From: Aspergillus flavus | Lineage: Eukaryota; Ascomycota; Eurotiomycetes; Eurotiales; Aspergillaceae | Assembly (NCBI RefSeq): GCF_009017415.1 | Contig: NC_092403.1 | Coordinates: 2,356,001 to 2,420,000, forward strand | DNA length: 64,000 nucleotides | Direction: 5' to 3' | Shown here: in pieces, positions 12,801-27,800 of the stretch | How positions within the stretch are numbered: position 1 is the stretch's first letter | Layout: each line of letters starts with the position of its first letter | Translations under genes and position numbers: made by a program | The notes under the pieces: generated by a model | Databases searched by the model: none | What the model was told of the DNA's origin: nothing | What the model saw: the letters and a program-made list of their open reading frames with translations, nothing else

Positions 12801-15800
12801 CATATGTGACCTCTTTTCCTTCATGCACGATAGCAATACTGTCTGGATGAGATCGTGCTTCCTGACGAAATAGGTCAACTACAGTCGCATCCCGTGGATA
12901 ATCTGTCTGGTTTATGCTCAGCAGATCGTCCATGTCATGCATAGAGAGGTCATTGAGTAAGGCCATCGAAGCAACGCTTATGCTTGGTTGGTTTAACCCA
13001 CACTCAAGAACTGCGTAAAACACTGAAATCATCGCCTTAACGGTTTCAGGAAAGAATATATCCTGAGCAAAAACGACCTGACCGCTTAAACCATCTTCTT
13101 CCTGGAAAAGGTGAAATTCGAGATCGAATCGAGTGGTACGTGACAGAAGGATCTGCTCTGTTAGGAGTCCCTCCAGCTCCTCCTTCCCTTGTGTTTGCGG
13201 GTGAACGGCAAATACTGTCTGGACCAAGGGATTCTGAGTTGTCTCTCTGTCGGGCTGCAGAGCAGACACGATCCGATCGAAAGGAATATCCTGGTGGGCA
13301 AAGGCCTCAGTAGCGGTTGACTGCGCCTGGTTGACAAGGTCTTCAAACGTGGTATGATGATCATCGACCTTGAGCCGGATGCACTGCACGTTGACAAAGA
13401 GTCCAATTATGTCGTGGAGTTCTTCCCGCCCTCGGTTGGCGATTGGGGTACCGATAGTTGCATCGGCTTCCCTTGTAAGGCGGTAATGGGTGGCTCTGAA
13501 GACAGCCAGTAGAACAATGAAAGGCGTTAACTGATGTTGCTTACAGTATTGGCGTAATTGGTCGTACATCGCACCATCGATGCGAACTTCCTCGAAGATT
13601 GCTTGCCTAGATGGTGCTTGAGGCCTTCGCTTATCACAAATGAACTCAGCCGGCTTACTTCCAGTGAGCTTTTCAATCCAATACTTTAGCTGGCGGTCAT
13701 GTTCTACCCTTTGCTCCTTTTGACTCTCCCAAGCCGAGAAGTCGCGGTATTGTATGGGTAGCGGTGGCAGCTGAGCATGGATGGGTTTCCCGTGGAGCGC
13801 GGCAGAATAGAATGTACTCAATTCCTTCAGGAGTACTGCGACAGACCAACCATCACAAATAATGTGATGGATAACAATCGAGAGAATATGTGACCTCTTA
13901 TTCTGGCGAAGAACCAGCGGTCTCCAGCCTGGATGTACTTGGAGATCAAACGGGGTGGATTGCTCCTCCTTTAGGGCCCCAAGTAGACCTTCTTCGTCCA
14001 CTGCAGGTGGGACCTCAACAACCCTCAGCTGACGATGTGCGAATGGATGGACGACTTGGACGTTTTCGCCGTCACGATGCTCGAAGGTCGTCCGCAGTGT
14101 TTCGTGCCTCTCCTCAATTGCGGACACCGCGGCTTCCAACGCATCGAGATGGAGATCTCCCTGGATGCGAAGGCCAAATGGCATGAGATACCAAGTTGAA
14201 CCAGGATGTAACTGGTCTAAAAACCAGAGTCGGCCCTGAGCGAATGACTGCCTGACTATCATTTTATCCTGAGTGAGTCTGGGAATTGAAGTGTAGCTTC
14301 TGTGGTTGGTAGCCGTCGACTCGAGTTGTCGTGCCAAATCTCGAGCGGTCGCAAAGTCAAACACATCTTTGAAGGTAAGGTTGGCATGGAGGCGATGATT
14401 GATCTTGGATACTGCTCGGATGGCGAGGATGGAATGGCCACCAAGGTGGAGAAAATTGTCCAATACACTTACACGTTGGGCCAGTGTTTCCTCGAAGATC
14501 TCACAGATCACCTTCTCTCTCTCGGTCGTTGGTGCGATGTAGGTGTCCTGACCCTGACTGGATAGCAGAGAGTCCGCCAACAGGTCTGTTGCTCTCTGAG
14601 CTAGCAGCTGGCGATCAACCTTTCCACTGGGGACGCGAGGAAGCTCCCCTTCCAACGGGAACAGATACGAGGGTACCATATGAGCCGGAAGCCTGGTGGA
14701 AATCCATGTTTTGATTTGGACGGCAGTATTGGCGTCCCACCCCTTGCCGGGGGTTTGGCTTGAAGTCTTCACACAGAATCCAACCAGGCTATCTCCGGTG
14801 GGAGTGTTCACCACCACGACCGCACAACCATCAACGAAACTATGCTGAGCTATCGCCATCTCAATCTCTGCAAGCTCCACACGTTGACCACGTATCTTGA
14901 TTTGACGATCGAATCGACCTAGGTACTCTAGTTTTCCATCGGGATGGAACCTTCCAATATCTCCTGTCCGGTACAGGAAGCCCTCCGGTGCCTGACTTAT
15001 AACACCGCGTTTAAAACGTTGCTTTGTCAGTTCTGGCTGGCCAAGATATCCCTGTGCAACTTGTGGCCCCATCACACAGATCTCGCCGATACATCCAACT
15101 GGTACATGATCGTTAGATTCGAAGCCTAGGAGGTGAATTACATTCTCCCCAAAGGGATATCCAATTGACACCGAGGTTTGCTCCTTAGCATGTGCTTTCG
15201 GAACACGATAGAACGTCACATAGAACGTTTCCGTTGGGCCGTATCCATTCCAAACCCGACACTCTTTTGGGACATAGCTCATAAGTTGTGCATCAAATAC
15301 TTCACCAGCCAACAATAAAACGCTGAGGAACGGAAAGGCTATTTCAGCGTTCTTGACAGGCTCCCAGAGCATATTTGCGATTGTCGGAGTCAGAGAGATA
15401 TGAGATGTGATTGAAGCATCCACCCAGGCACCTAGTGATGGGAGTAGCTTTTGTACTGGAACAAGAACCACTCTACCGCCGCAACAAAGGGTCGTAATGA
15501 TGTCTGCCATGGAAACATCGAAGGTATATGAGGCCACGGGCATCCGAGAGTTGTACCACCGTCCATGGACATCCGGGTTGTTATGTCGCATGAAGGCAAG
15601 TAGATTGCGATGGGTGATCACCACTCCTTTTGGAGTTCCCGTGGAGCCCGAGGTAAACAACACATAGGCAATCCGGGAGTCGTCCCTACAATATCGTGAG
15701 ATCACTGCTTGATCCGATGAGGCGGGTCTAGATTTGAGATCCTCAAGAGTAATGAGTTTGGTGTTTGTTGCGTGGCACACCGAAACCAGGATCTCATTGC

Positions 15801-18800
15801 TTTTATCCTCCTTCCCACAAATCATGAGCGAAGCACGAGCCGTCCTTACTATACTGATAAGTCTCTCTGGTGGGTAGCCAGGCTCAAGAGGTACAAATGC
15901 AGCGCCTGCTTTAAGGATTGCCAAAATTGCGACAACCATGTCTGTGCTGCGCTCGAAACAGATTGGAATAATTGGCTGTTGTGAACCGACGTCGTCCAAT
16001 GAGACTATATGTCTTTGGAGGGCCATGGACAGACTTGTGCTTCGCTGTTGTAGTTCACCATACGTAACATATTCATGTTGTGCAAATTGCAAAGCAACTT
16101 TCTCGTGCAAATTCCTCGCAGTATCATCGAAGGCATGCGTGATGGACGATGTCTCCGTGGGCATAGTATCATCAACCTTTTCGACATCCTTTGCTGCATG
16201 ACAGCGGCTCCATAGCTCTAGTTGTCTAGTCTCCTGGGCGCTGAGAGGAACTCGTGCCGACCTCAAACTATCGCTCCTGGCCGGGTCTACCTGTACGAGA
16301 GCATCGATTGATTGAGAAATATGATGTAAGAACCATTCAATCCTAGGTTTGTCGATCACGTCCGGTGCATAGGTGCAGTGGAACACAACCCCTGAATCTC
16401 CAGAGAGACACGAACATTCAAGCACAATGGGGAAGCCCATTTGCCCCAAATTACCCCCCTGTATTTGGAAGGCGTCATCTCCAGCGAGTCCTTCCTTCTG
16501 GCGAAAGGCATCCTGGTAGACAAACAGAACTTGAAACGGAAGTAGGTCTACGCGGCAAGATTGCTCTCTGATCCGTGAAAGCCCATAAAACTGGTGGGGG
16601 AGTGTTTCCATGTACGATGTGAAAGACTCGCGCAAGAGCTGCAGCATCGTACGCCTTTTGGATGCCCCTTCATCGGCTATTCGAATTCGGACTGGATGAG
16701 TGGTTGCACATGGCCCTGTAATGAATCTCGCTCTCGCGTCGCCGGGGCCGCGAATATCAGGTCTCCCCTTAGAAACCTCACCGAGCACCACATCAGTAAC
16801 ATTGGTGTGTTCAGCCACAGTCAGTGCTAATGCTGCACGAGCGATCGCGGCGGCAGTAACTTGGACTTTGGAAGCAGCGGCTCGAAGGTTGCCTGTCCAT
16901 TCAAGTACTGCTGTCTCCGGGCTCTTCACAGAAGTGATGGAGCTTTGCATGCCGTGTGGAAGAGGCCATGTACTAGGAGTCGCATCCGCCAAATAACTTT
17001 TCCAGAATTTTCCAGCAGTAGATGTGGACGGTGCTGTACCTAGCTTAGAGTGCACGAAACGCACGTAAGTGGAGAATGGAATGCGTTGGTCTTCTGGCAC
17101 TTGAGGAACTACCTCATTGCATGCGATTGACCTGTATCTGCCGGACAAATCCTTTAACAATAAGGAAAGATACGCCTCGTCGTACAATGCATGGTGCATT
17201 GTTATGAGTAGGGTGCATTCTTGCCCTTCGCCGTCCTGGCTCCCGATGGCAACTAAGGCAGCGACTGGAATATGGCCCTGCTGAGCTTTTCCTTGGAGAG
17301 ATGGATAGGATGGAAGCGCAGCGTTGGGAGTCGCAGGAGTGCTGACTGTCTTCATTGTCTTAACGCGACCTGCCTGGGGTGATTCAGGATACAGAACCAC
17401 TTGGAGGAGTGAGCTACCCTGTCCAAGCCCTCGTATATCAGTCATATCCATATCAGCAGGGATGAACGTGGTGCGCAGCATATCCTCGTGGTCAACTGTT
17501 TCCTGCCAAGCATATTTGAGTGCTTCTACATCGATTTCCTTGCCCAGGCCGACCGTCATATGTGCCAAATATCCAGCAGAGCTTCCACTTTCATCGTTGC
17601 TGGAAAGCACACCTTCCTGGAATGGTGTACAGGGCATTACACACCGCACCTGGCCGGGGTCTATCCCGACGCGTTGCACTATTGTCTCCCAGCCCTGAAT
17701 GCCGTTGTCGGGGAGACGTGCCATCTCGTTAAGATCTAGTGTCCAGTCTGCCATGTGCACCGGAGAGACAGCCTCGTATGATGTGTTCAGTATCGTAGCT
17801 AGCTCAGCAAGACTCTGAGCCTCCACAATGTCCCGAGGGGTACATTTTAGTCCCTTCTCCCTCAGCCTAGCGTTCAACTGCAATGCCAACAGAGAATCGC
17901 CTCCGGACGATATGAAAGACTTGTCTAATGATATGATGTCTTCATTAACCTTGAATAGTTGGGCACATGACTGTCTCAACATGATCTCAGTAGGGCTTTC
18001 AGGACCTCCCGAAATATCCTGATGTGTCTCTGAGTTCATTTGTGTGGACAGAGATAACTCTATGATCGATGCCTCAGGCACTGTTTCTCCTTCCTCCAAC
18101 CTCGCCATCCACGAACGCAACATTCTCTTGTCCGCTTTACCACTGGATGTCAGGGGAACTGTGCGCACATAAATCCATGTGGATGGCATCATATGACCTG
18201 GAAGCTGATTTCGACAAGAGGGCTCTACCTCTTCTTGGAGGAACGTTTTGCAAAGGCTGGGAGGCACTGGATCTTTTGTTGAGATGAAAGCAATCAGGCG
18301 CGGTAGCCCGCCTCCCCGCTTGGATTGATAAAGATCAACAATAGCATGGGCTACGCGAGGTGAGGCGGCATGGACCACTGACTCAATCTCTGCAGGCTCG
18401 GCTCGCTGTCCCCTGATTTTGATTTGGTCGTCCATCCGTCCCAGGTATTCCACCACACCACAATCCGTGAACCGCCCTAGGTCACCTGTTCTGTACAGCA
18501 CCGTCTGTGTGTTGTATGGGTCTCGTGTAAACGATCGGCTTGTTAAATCTTCTCGTCCGAGGTATCCCCGGGCAACCTGGGTCCCGCCGATGCAGATTTC
18601 TCCAATTGCTCCTATGGGTTGACGGTAGTTACTGCCTGGTCGAAGAATATATATTCGATTACCACCAAAAGACCTTCCTATGGGAACCTGGGCGTGCGTT
18701 GGCTGCGCATCCACAGGGTGAAAAGATGCATAGAAAGTTTCTGTAGGGCCGTATCCATTCCATACACGACATTCACGGGGGAGTGCTTTCATAATATTTG

Positions 18801-21800
18801 GATCGAAAACCTCCCCTGCTAGCATCAGCACAGCTACATGTGGTGGGAGGCTCCTAGCGAGAAGAGAGGCCAGTGTTGGGGTCATGGATAGAGTAGTGGC
18901 TAGCGTCCGGTCTGCCCAGTATGGCATGGAAGCCAACATCTTCTCACTGTCCACCAATGCCACCCGAGCACCAATAGCCAGACTTATCAATAGGTCTGCC
19001 ATAGACACATCGAATGTATATGCGGCCACTGGCATACGGCAACTCGTCCACCGGCCAATAATCTCATTGTGTTGAGTGGTTATGAATGATGTAAGATTGC
19101 GGTGCTCAATCATCACTCCCTTAGGCTCCCCTGTGGACCCGGAGGTGAACAGAACGTACGCGAGCGACTCGGAGTGGGCTTTACGAAGGGAGACCTCAGA
19201 GGGAGGCAATATAGAGAGGCCATCGACAGTGTATACCGTGGTCGATGTGCGGTCACCAAGCGCATGAAGCTTGCGACGGCTACCCTTGTCAAGTAAGCCG
19301 TCGACGAGTATCGTAGACCCAGTTTGGCGCAAGATAGCTTCTAGCCTGCCCTCTGGATCAGAGATATTCAGCGGTACATATGCTGCTCCAGCCTTCAATA
19401 TGGCGAGAATCGCGATAACCATGTCCACGCCCCTGTCACAGCAGATTGGGATCAGCGGGGGAGTAGATCCGGACCGTGGATCAACAAGCCGTTCTATCAC
19501 TCTAGCAATAGCTGTGGACTTCTTCTCTATCTCACCGTATGTTACGAACTGTGACTCTGCGACCTGAACCGCCACCTTTTCTGGCACCTGCGCAGCCCAT
19601 CCCGTAATGAGATCGTGGATGCAAGGATATGAGTCAGATGGCCGCGAGTCGACGGGCTGGCTCCATTTGGTAAGCAATTGGTCTTCATTGGAAGTGATCG
19701 ATAAAACACTGTCGAGTTTCCTATCCATATGGTGCGACAGTGTATGACAGTACCAGGCCATGCGCTTCACCAGGCACTGTGCAATTCCTATCTGCAAAGG
19801 ATGTCGACGCTCCAGACGCATCACCATGATATTAGCGTCAACCTCCCGCTGCCAGCAGGACAGCGTAATGGAGGGAGGTAGCCCATCGTCAACACTGTCT
19901 AGCTCAAGTATTGAATTCAAGCCATCATTTTCGAGCACGTCCGTTCGAACACCAAAGAAATTAAGAAGCGTATTGACTAAAGCCGGGGCCTCCACCCCAG
20001 CGGCTCGAGCCACGCCATCGACACCAACCGTACTGTGTGAGCCGGCCAAGCGAATTGCAGCCTCTGTCGATTGCAGAAGATCCAAGACCTTACCGTGTCG
20101 GTTCAGATGGGTACGAATGGGGACAGTACTGATACAGGGGCCGATAATATCTGCCACGCCATCAACTGGAAGCTGTCGCCCTGAGAATAGCATTCCATGA
20201 GTAACATCATCGGTGTCAAGGATCTCCGAGAGGACAAGACTCCACGCCAGTGACACCAGTGCTGCAGGCGATATGCAATTTTCAGATAAAATGGCTAGGT
20301 TACAGGCCTGCTCAACCACAACGGCCGCGGCATTTATTGGGCTTGAAGACATCAAGGAGAGAGGCAGAGACTTAGGTTGTACTCCATTCAAGGTCTCCGA
20401 CCAGAATTTCCCGTGGCTATGGTCTGCACGACTATCCGAAGTCACATAGCGGGCAAACGAGCCAAACGAAGGCCGTGGGATCAAAGATTTGGTTGGGCAA
20501 CCATCCACAAGAATCTGGGTCAGCTCACTGAGAAGGAGATCTTGGCTCCAAGCGTCAATAAGGCTGTGGTGTAGTAGCCAGATTAATCTTGCCCCGGACC
20601 CATCGGCGGCGTGCACTATTCGAACATAAAACGCTTGCTTCATCGGATTTCCATAGTCAGGGTTGCATAATAAACTCGTGACCCTTTCCTCCATCTCAGT
20701 ATGATCTTTGACCTTTACATGACCAACCGCGCTGGCGGTGGGGCTTTGTGTGTCGCGCAAGACCAAGGCCAGTGGCCCTACTTCAGGGTCGATATGGAAA
20801 ACCGTCCGCAGTATCCCATGCCGCTGTATGAGGCTCTTGACGGCTCCCTCAATTTGAGAGCATATTGCTTGATCTGTGGGGATCCGCCAGATGCGGCATG
20901 TAACATATGATCGCGATTCATGATCGGCAATGCCTTCGTAAAGAAGGGCCCGTTGCATTGGGGTACACGGAATTATATCGTCCAGTGTATCTTCCGGGTA
21001 AAGGCTAAACACACGATCGAAGCAGTCGTCTGGCAGCAATCCGAACGCTGACGTCGATGACGCACTAATTGATGTCTTGCCAAGGACATCCTTTTCGGCG
21101 AGATACTGGCAGATATTTGTTATCTGCTCACCCATAAGTGTGGCGACATCCTCCTGATCCATCTCACCATCTGACGGCCATGTGGCCTCAATATAGGCTT
21201 GCCTGTCATGCACGTATAGCTCAAACGCGGCATGCGATAGAGGAATGGCGTGTGGAGAACTCTCGATCCAGCTTAGGCCTGGAATTTGGACCGGATGTAG
21301 CATCATTTCATCATGGTCATGTGGATCGTGTCTAACCCCCTGGTAATTGAAAACCAGTGGCATAATCTCGCTTTTTCGCGCATTAGCCGTACTCCAGCGG
21401 GAAGCTACGAAATGACGAAATCCTCGGTCGTTTTCCATCAATAGACGGCGCTGGTCTTTGACCCGACGCACCACGGACTCGATAGACGATGACTCACATC
21501 TGCAGTCAAGGATCATAGGTATAATTGCGGTGAACCAACCTATCGACCGCGAGAGATCGGCAGTGTTTGTTCCGGTGTGTCGACCATGTGTTTCCAATCC
21601 AACTACAAGGCGGTCAACAGCGCGCGCGAAGTGCTTGGATATCGTCATGGCTAGCCCTGCTAGTAGTAGATCGAGAGGCTCCGTCGAAAGTACGTTGTTC
21701 GAACGGCCTAGAAGTAGCGCCGTGATGCATGGGCTTAGACTAGCAGATGTTGTGGTCCGATTTACTGGGTGAATTGGAACCAGCTCCGGCTGACGAACCC

Positions 21801-24800
21801 ACAACGGTAATTGATCGGAGTCAGATGAAGATAGCAAGATATCAGGTTCCTCCGGTATACTGCCTGTGGCTAGCGACGCATCTTGACTCTTCATCTGGCC
21901 TTCCCGCGTCCACGCGAGAAAGCTCATTGTGGCAGGCTGCAGAGCGATAGATTCTGGTTCCTCCTTTGCCCGTACCAAGACATTCAGATCATCACGAAGG
22001 ATTTGCCAGGAAACTATGTCAACCACGAAATGATGAACGGTCCAGAACAGGAACACACGACTATCACCATCCAGACGATAGAGTTCGGCATCCATTACCT
22101 TACCCCGTCGGATATCTAGTCCGGTTATTCGGTGCTGGATTTGCTCTCTTAGAGCTTGTAGTGTGAGTGTCCGCGGGCTATCCAGGACTAGTGGCTTAAT
22201 GTCCGAGCAAGGAAGTATCCTGATTGTCCACTCTTCCACGGGAATATCTAAGCTCCAATGTACTATTGCGCGCAAAGGATCATGATGATTGCGAAGACGT
22301 TGCAAGGCTTGCTGAAGCCGTAAGGGGCAGAGTGTTGTCACGTCCAGCAGCACTGACTGGTTAAAATGATCAATGATCTGTTCTCCACGTTGGGAAGCAT
22401 ACTTCAACTGGATGCCAGCGTATCTCCCAGCAATTGGTCCTAGTGCTACCGGTCCGGTATGCGCATCAATGTCCGTTGCGTCTTCAGTGCTCTTCTTGGC
22501 TGCAACAGTGTGGGAGGTCGCGCATTTTGCCTGTGAAAAGATCGTGGATGCGTTGCTTACGTCAGTCATATTGAGCTTCAGCCCAGCTTTACGCAGCAGC
22601 GATAACAGGCGAATGGCGCGAATAGAGTCACCTCCAAGACGAGAAAATGCAACATTTGGGGTGATGTTTGCCCTGTCGATCCCAAGAACCTGTACCCATG
22701 CGTCAGCAATTTTGTCTTCAATACTACCTTGTTCCCAGCTTCCAGCATGGTTTGTATGCTGGCTCGTAAATAATTCCCCTGCCTGGTCCATCGTCTCTGC
22801 TCGAGCGCCGAGTTGTCGTCGGTCGACCTTCCCGCTAGTGGTTAGGGGCATGACTTCGATAGGAACAAAACGGGAGGGGACCATGTAGCTCGGAAGGCGA
22901 CTATCCAGATGGCGATGCAGTATAGACTCAGTTTCGGCCCAGTCCTGCGAACAAGTGCTTGTCTGCTGGTCCTTCTGAGTCTGGACAAAGGCAACGAGGA
23001 CCTGACCATCTTCTCGATCAAGCACAATTACCGTACAGGCGGTGGCTATCGCATGCTCGAGACATACTGACTCGATTTCAGATATTTCGATTCGTAAACC
23101 ACGCAGCTTAATCTGGCTATCAATTCGGCCATGGTGTTCTATTGATCCATCTCCACAGAGCCTCCCAAGATCCCCACTCCGGTACATCCGTTCGCCGACA
23201 ATATGAGGATCACTAAGAAAAGACCGAGACGTCAGTTCTGGCCGACCTTGGTATCCTCTTGTGACTTGAGGTCCTCCTATGCAAATCTCTCCTATCACCC
23301 CAATGGGAACCTGTTCCAAGGTCTCTGGGTTGAGAATGTATAGTCGACAGCCCCCAAACGGATAGCCAATTGGGATATTGCGACGAATTCCATCTCCTTT
23401 GCGAATTTTATAATGCGTTGCATATATTGTCGTCTCTGTTGGACCAAAGACGTTATAGACGTCACACCCAGGGGGCATGTGTGGTAGTATGCTGGGATCA
23501 AAGGCCTCCCCACCAATATGAAGCGTACGCAGGTACGGAGGGTGGATTTCCGTCAAGAAGTTTGCCGCCACACGAGGTGTGACAAAGAGGTGGGTTATAT
23601 TGGTTCTTTCGAGCCAGTCAGGCAGGCCGGCGAGTATTTCGTGGGTCTGTCCGAGGATCAGCCGACCACCACACCCTAACGTGCCAAAGGTTTCCCCTGT
23701 TGCTGCATCAAAAGTGGCTGTTGCCAGCTGCAGCCGCACTGAAGTCCAAGTTCCTACCGCCTCCGGTTCATTCGCTTGCATGAAAGCCGCTAGATTGCCG
23801 TGTTCGACCATCACCCCTTTTGGCTTTCCAGTCGATCCAGATGTGAAGATAACATATGCCAGAGATGCCGGAGTAGGCCTGAACGAGGGCTTTTTCGCTG
23901 TCTGCCCTCCATACAGAGTTCTAAGCCTTTTACTGGTAATAAGTGTAGAATTCGCCTGCTTACTGGCGGCCTGGAGCTTTTCCAAGGTTTCAGCTTCACC
24001 ATCGCCCAGCATCGCTCTTGCGCCTGACAAGGAGAGGATTTGCTGGATACGCTCCTGTGGGTGATTCTGATCTATTGGTAGATATGCTGCACCTGCCTTT
24101 AGTACAGCAATCATAGCAATGACCATGTCGACAGCATTGCTGAAGCATAGAGGGACAATCTGTTGATCTCGTGATTGCTCAAGCCCCAGGCTGTCTAACC
24201 AGTTCACGAGCGCGTTGGACAGCTGGTTGCATCGCTTATTCAACTCTTTGTATGTAATGAACTCGGATTGGTTCACTTGAAGGGCAATCTTCTGTGGTGT
24301 CATATCGGCCTGCATTTCGAAAAGCTCATGGGCACAGATTTCTGCGTTTCTCGTAAACGTTGAGCCGAATGGGGTCCGTTTTGTGGACCATTTCTCTATA
24401 GCTCGTCTCATCTCCTCATCCACGACACCTGTTATGAGCTTTTGATCCGAGAGCCCATCCCGAGCACCGGCTGAGAACATGTCGAGCGTCCGACATATAG
24501 ATCGCAGAAACCAGTCAACGTCCTGATCGCCGAGGTATCGCCGGTCAAAGCTACATTCAAACGCCAGGTTACCCGTCGATCTATCGCATCTCGATTCCAG
24601 TACGAGGGGAAATCCGATATTTCGTAACTTAGCCGACTTTACGTGGAAACGACTACCAGCGGTGTATTCTACAAACGCTTCCTGGTGGGCAAATAGAACC
24701 TGGAAGGCCATCAGGTCTGGATCAGCCGTCTGTCGGTGGATACTAGCTAGTCCACAATGTTGATATGGCGTTGTAGCGAGATATGATTCCAGGGCCTGAG

Positions 24801-27800
24801 TCACAAGCTTTAGCATCCCGGACGACGATTTGCGATCAATCTGGATGCGGACAGGATGTGTAGCGAGACAAGGCCCGAGGGTAAATCGATCATGGTCGAA
24901 TCGGCCACTGGACACTTCCCCAAACACCACATCATCTGTCTGAGAGTACTGTGCCAGTGCCAGAGCCAATGCAGCACGTACAATCGATGCAGGGGTTGCT
25001 TGAAATTTCTGACCCAAAGCAACGGCGTTTCCCGTCCATGATTTGACCACGGTCATCTCTACATCTTGGCCATTTTCTTCTCGCATTCTTCGTATTCCAC
25101 TTGCGACAGGCCAAGTAGCGGGGGCTACTTCGTGCATGTACTTCTTCCAGAACCCCTTCGATACCTCGGGATCATCGTTGCAGAGGGACTCCACAAAAGC
25201 GGAGAATGGCCGGCTTGGGGGCAGGGCAGCCTCTGAGCTTTCCATTTCCAGTGCTTCGTACACGATGCAAAGCTCCGCTACTATTCTTGAGAGGAATGCT
25301 TCATCGTATAACGCATGATGAATCTTAAGGTGTAACCTCCAAGGCTCATTAACAGACCCCTGACTGATTCCCGCTGAAAGAGGGACTACTCCGAATTGAA
25401 ACGCTATATCTCTGTTGTCGAGGCTAACCAGCCGTCTCACGTCCTCGGCGGATTGACTCAGAACGACTTGAAGGATGTTGGACTCACTGACTGGCGGATG
25501 TTGTACTTCCGAGAATGATACAAATGCGGTCCTTAACATGTCACAACCGAATACCAATCGGTTCCAGGCTGCGTGGAACGTCCTTAGGTTTAGGCTATCG
25601 CCTAGATGTACGGTAATAGTGGCGAAGTAAGCGGACTTATCTCCGTGAAGGCTGGTCTGGATAAGACCTTCTTGCTGGGGTGTGCATGGATAAATCGCAT
25701 CGATCGTGTCAGCGGCAATGCTGGAATCAGCAACGATCCGTTCCCAACTGTCCTCATGATAAAACGCCTTTGTGATCTGCTTTTTGGGGGTGCTAGACGG
25801 AGACATAGCCCTTGCTACATCACCCAGAGTCATGGGGGTAAGCAGGTCCCGTAAGGAGCAATTCATCCCTTCTTGTCGCAATGCGGCCAAAAGACGCATT
25901 GCCAACAGAGAGTTACCACCAAGGGCTATAAAAGTGGAGTCCATGGATACAGCATGAAGGGTTGTGCCCAGTATGTTCGCGCAGGTGGCTACCAAGAGCC
26001 TTTCTGCTGGGCTTTCTGGTAGCCGCTGTGTTATTTCTTGTGTTTTCCATGGCGCCGTTATTACATAGAGACCATCGTGGGTACCACCTGTTGCAACATG
26101 TTCCACCCACGAAGCTAAAGTGCCCCGGTTCAGCTTGCCACTAACTGTAAGGGGAAGATATGAAATCATGATCCACACTTCTGGAATCATGTAAGGTACC
26201 AACCGGCGTTGGCAAGAAGGCATTATGTCTTCCTGCCATGCAAGTTCAATGTCTTGCGAACCTTGACTGGCTTCAGGAACTATCCAGGCAACAAGAGCCT
26301 CGCGATCGTAACCCTCGAGGTGATTCACACTGACAGTTACCTGTGCGATGATAGAAGAGGACTGCTTGATTGTCACCTCCACTTCACCGGTTTCCACTCG
26401 TAGCCCACGCAGCTTGATCTGGCCATCTGCTCGGCCGAGATGTTCTAGCATACCTCTATGATTTAGGCGTCCCAAATCGCCAGTGCGGTACATCCTTTGC
26501 GATGGGCGAAATGGATCCGTGACAAACCCAAGGCTGGTCAGATCGGGTCGCTCGAGATAGCCGCGAGAAACCTGAGGGCCAGCAACACATATTTCTCCGA
26601 TCGCATTTGGAGGAACGGCGGTATTACTACCTCCACGTCGTAATATATAGATTTGACACTGGCCGAAAGGTCGACCAATGGGCACATCTGGATTTTCTTT
26701 TTGAAGTATACAGCAGGCAACATCGACAACTGTTTCTGTAGGACCACAGGTATTCCAAACTCGTGCTTCAGCTGGGGCTTGCGCCAGGAAGCTTTGATGG
26801 AAAGGCTCACCACCAAACATAAGCGTCTGCAACCGGGGAGGTAGATGCGAAATGATAAGATCACCAATCGTTGGAGTCAATGCGAGATGGGTAATTAACA
26901 TCTCCTCCAGCCAGTGATTCAAATTCGAAAGCATTTTGTTCCGCTGCACCAGAGCCAGACGGCCACCGCGGTATAGATTGGCGAAGATGTCCCCGATGGA
27001 TGCATCAAAACTGTAGGCGGCCAGCTGCAATCGGGTTGATGTCCACGTACCATCCGCATTCCCCTCTCCAGCTTTCATGAATGCAACAAGATTTCGGTGC
27101 TCCACCATGACTCCTTTTGGAGTACCTGTAGACCCGGATGTGAAGAGGACATAGGCCAGAGACGATGGAGGCGGATGCTCCGACCCAGATAACTCATCGG
27201 TGGACTTGTCATGCTCGGAAAGATTCTCAATAGATGTCACCAGGATACTTAGCTCACTGCATGTTGAATGCAGAACATCCTGGAGATCTGTCTGGCCTGC
27301 AATGACCACGGTGGCATGACAGGCGCTTAAGATACTCACCAGGCGATCTCTCGGCTGAGAAGGATCTAATGGCACGTACGCACCGCCCGCTTTGAGGACT
27401 GCCACTATGGCAACCACCATATCTACGCTTTTGTCAAAACAGATGGGGACAAGTGGCTGGTCTTTCTGGTCACGGGGGAGGCAGTGCCGCAGACCTTTGG
27501 CCACCCTATCACTCTCGTTCGAAAGCTCCGCGTATGTCATAAACTGATTATGTTCCGCTTCCAAGGCGATCTTGCTGGGCCACTTGCTAGCGGCTTGTTC
27601 AATCAGGTCGTGCACATTGACAGGGTCATCCGAGACGCCTCTAGGGTTCAACGCCAGGTAATGTTGTCTGTAATCCCCCTGGCGACATATTTCCGATACA
27701 GCTGCGGCAAATGTCTGGTGGTCGATGCTATTACCGGTGGCTTGCATCCACGTTAAAGTTTGGCAAAAGAATTCAAGAAAAGAATCTGCAAATTGCTTCT

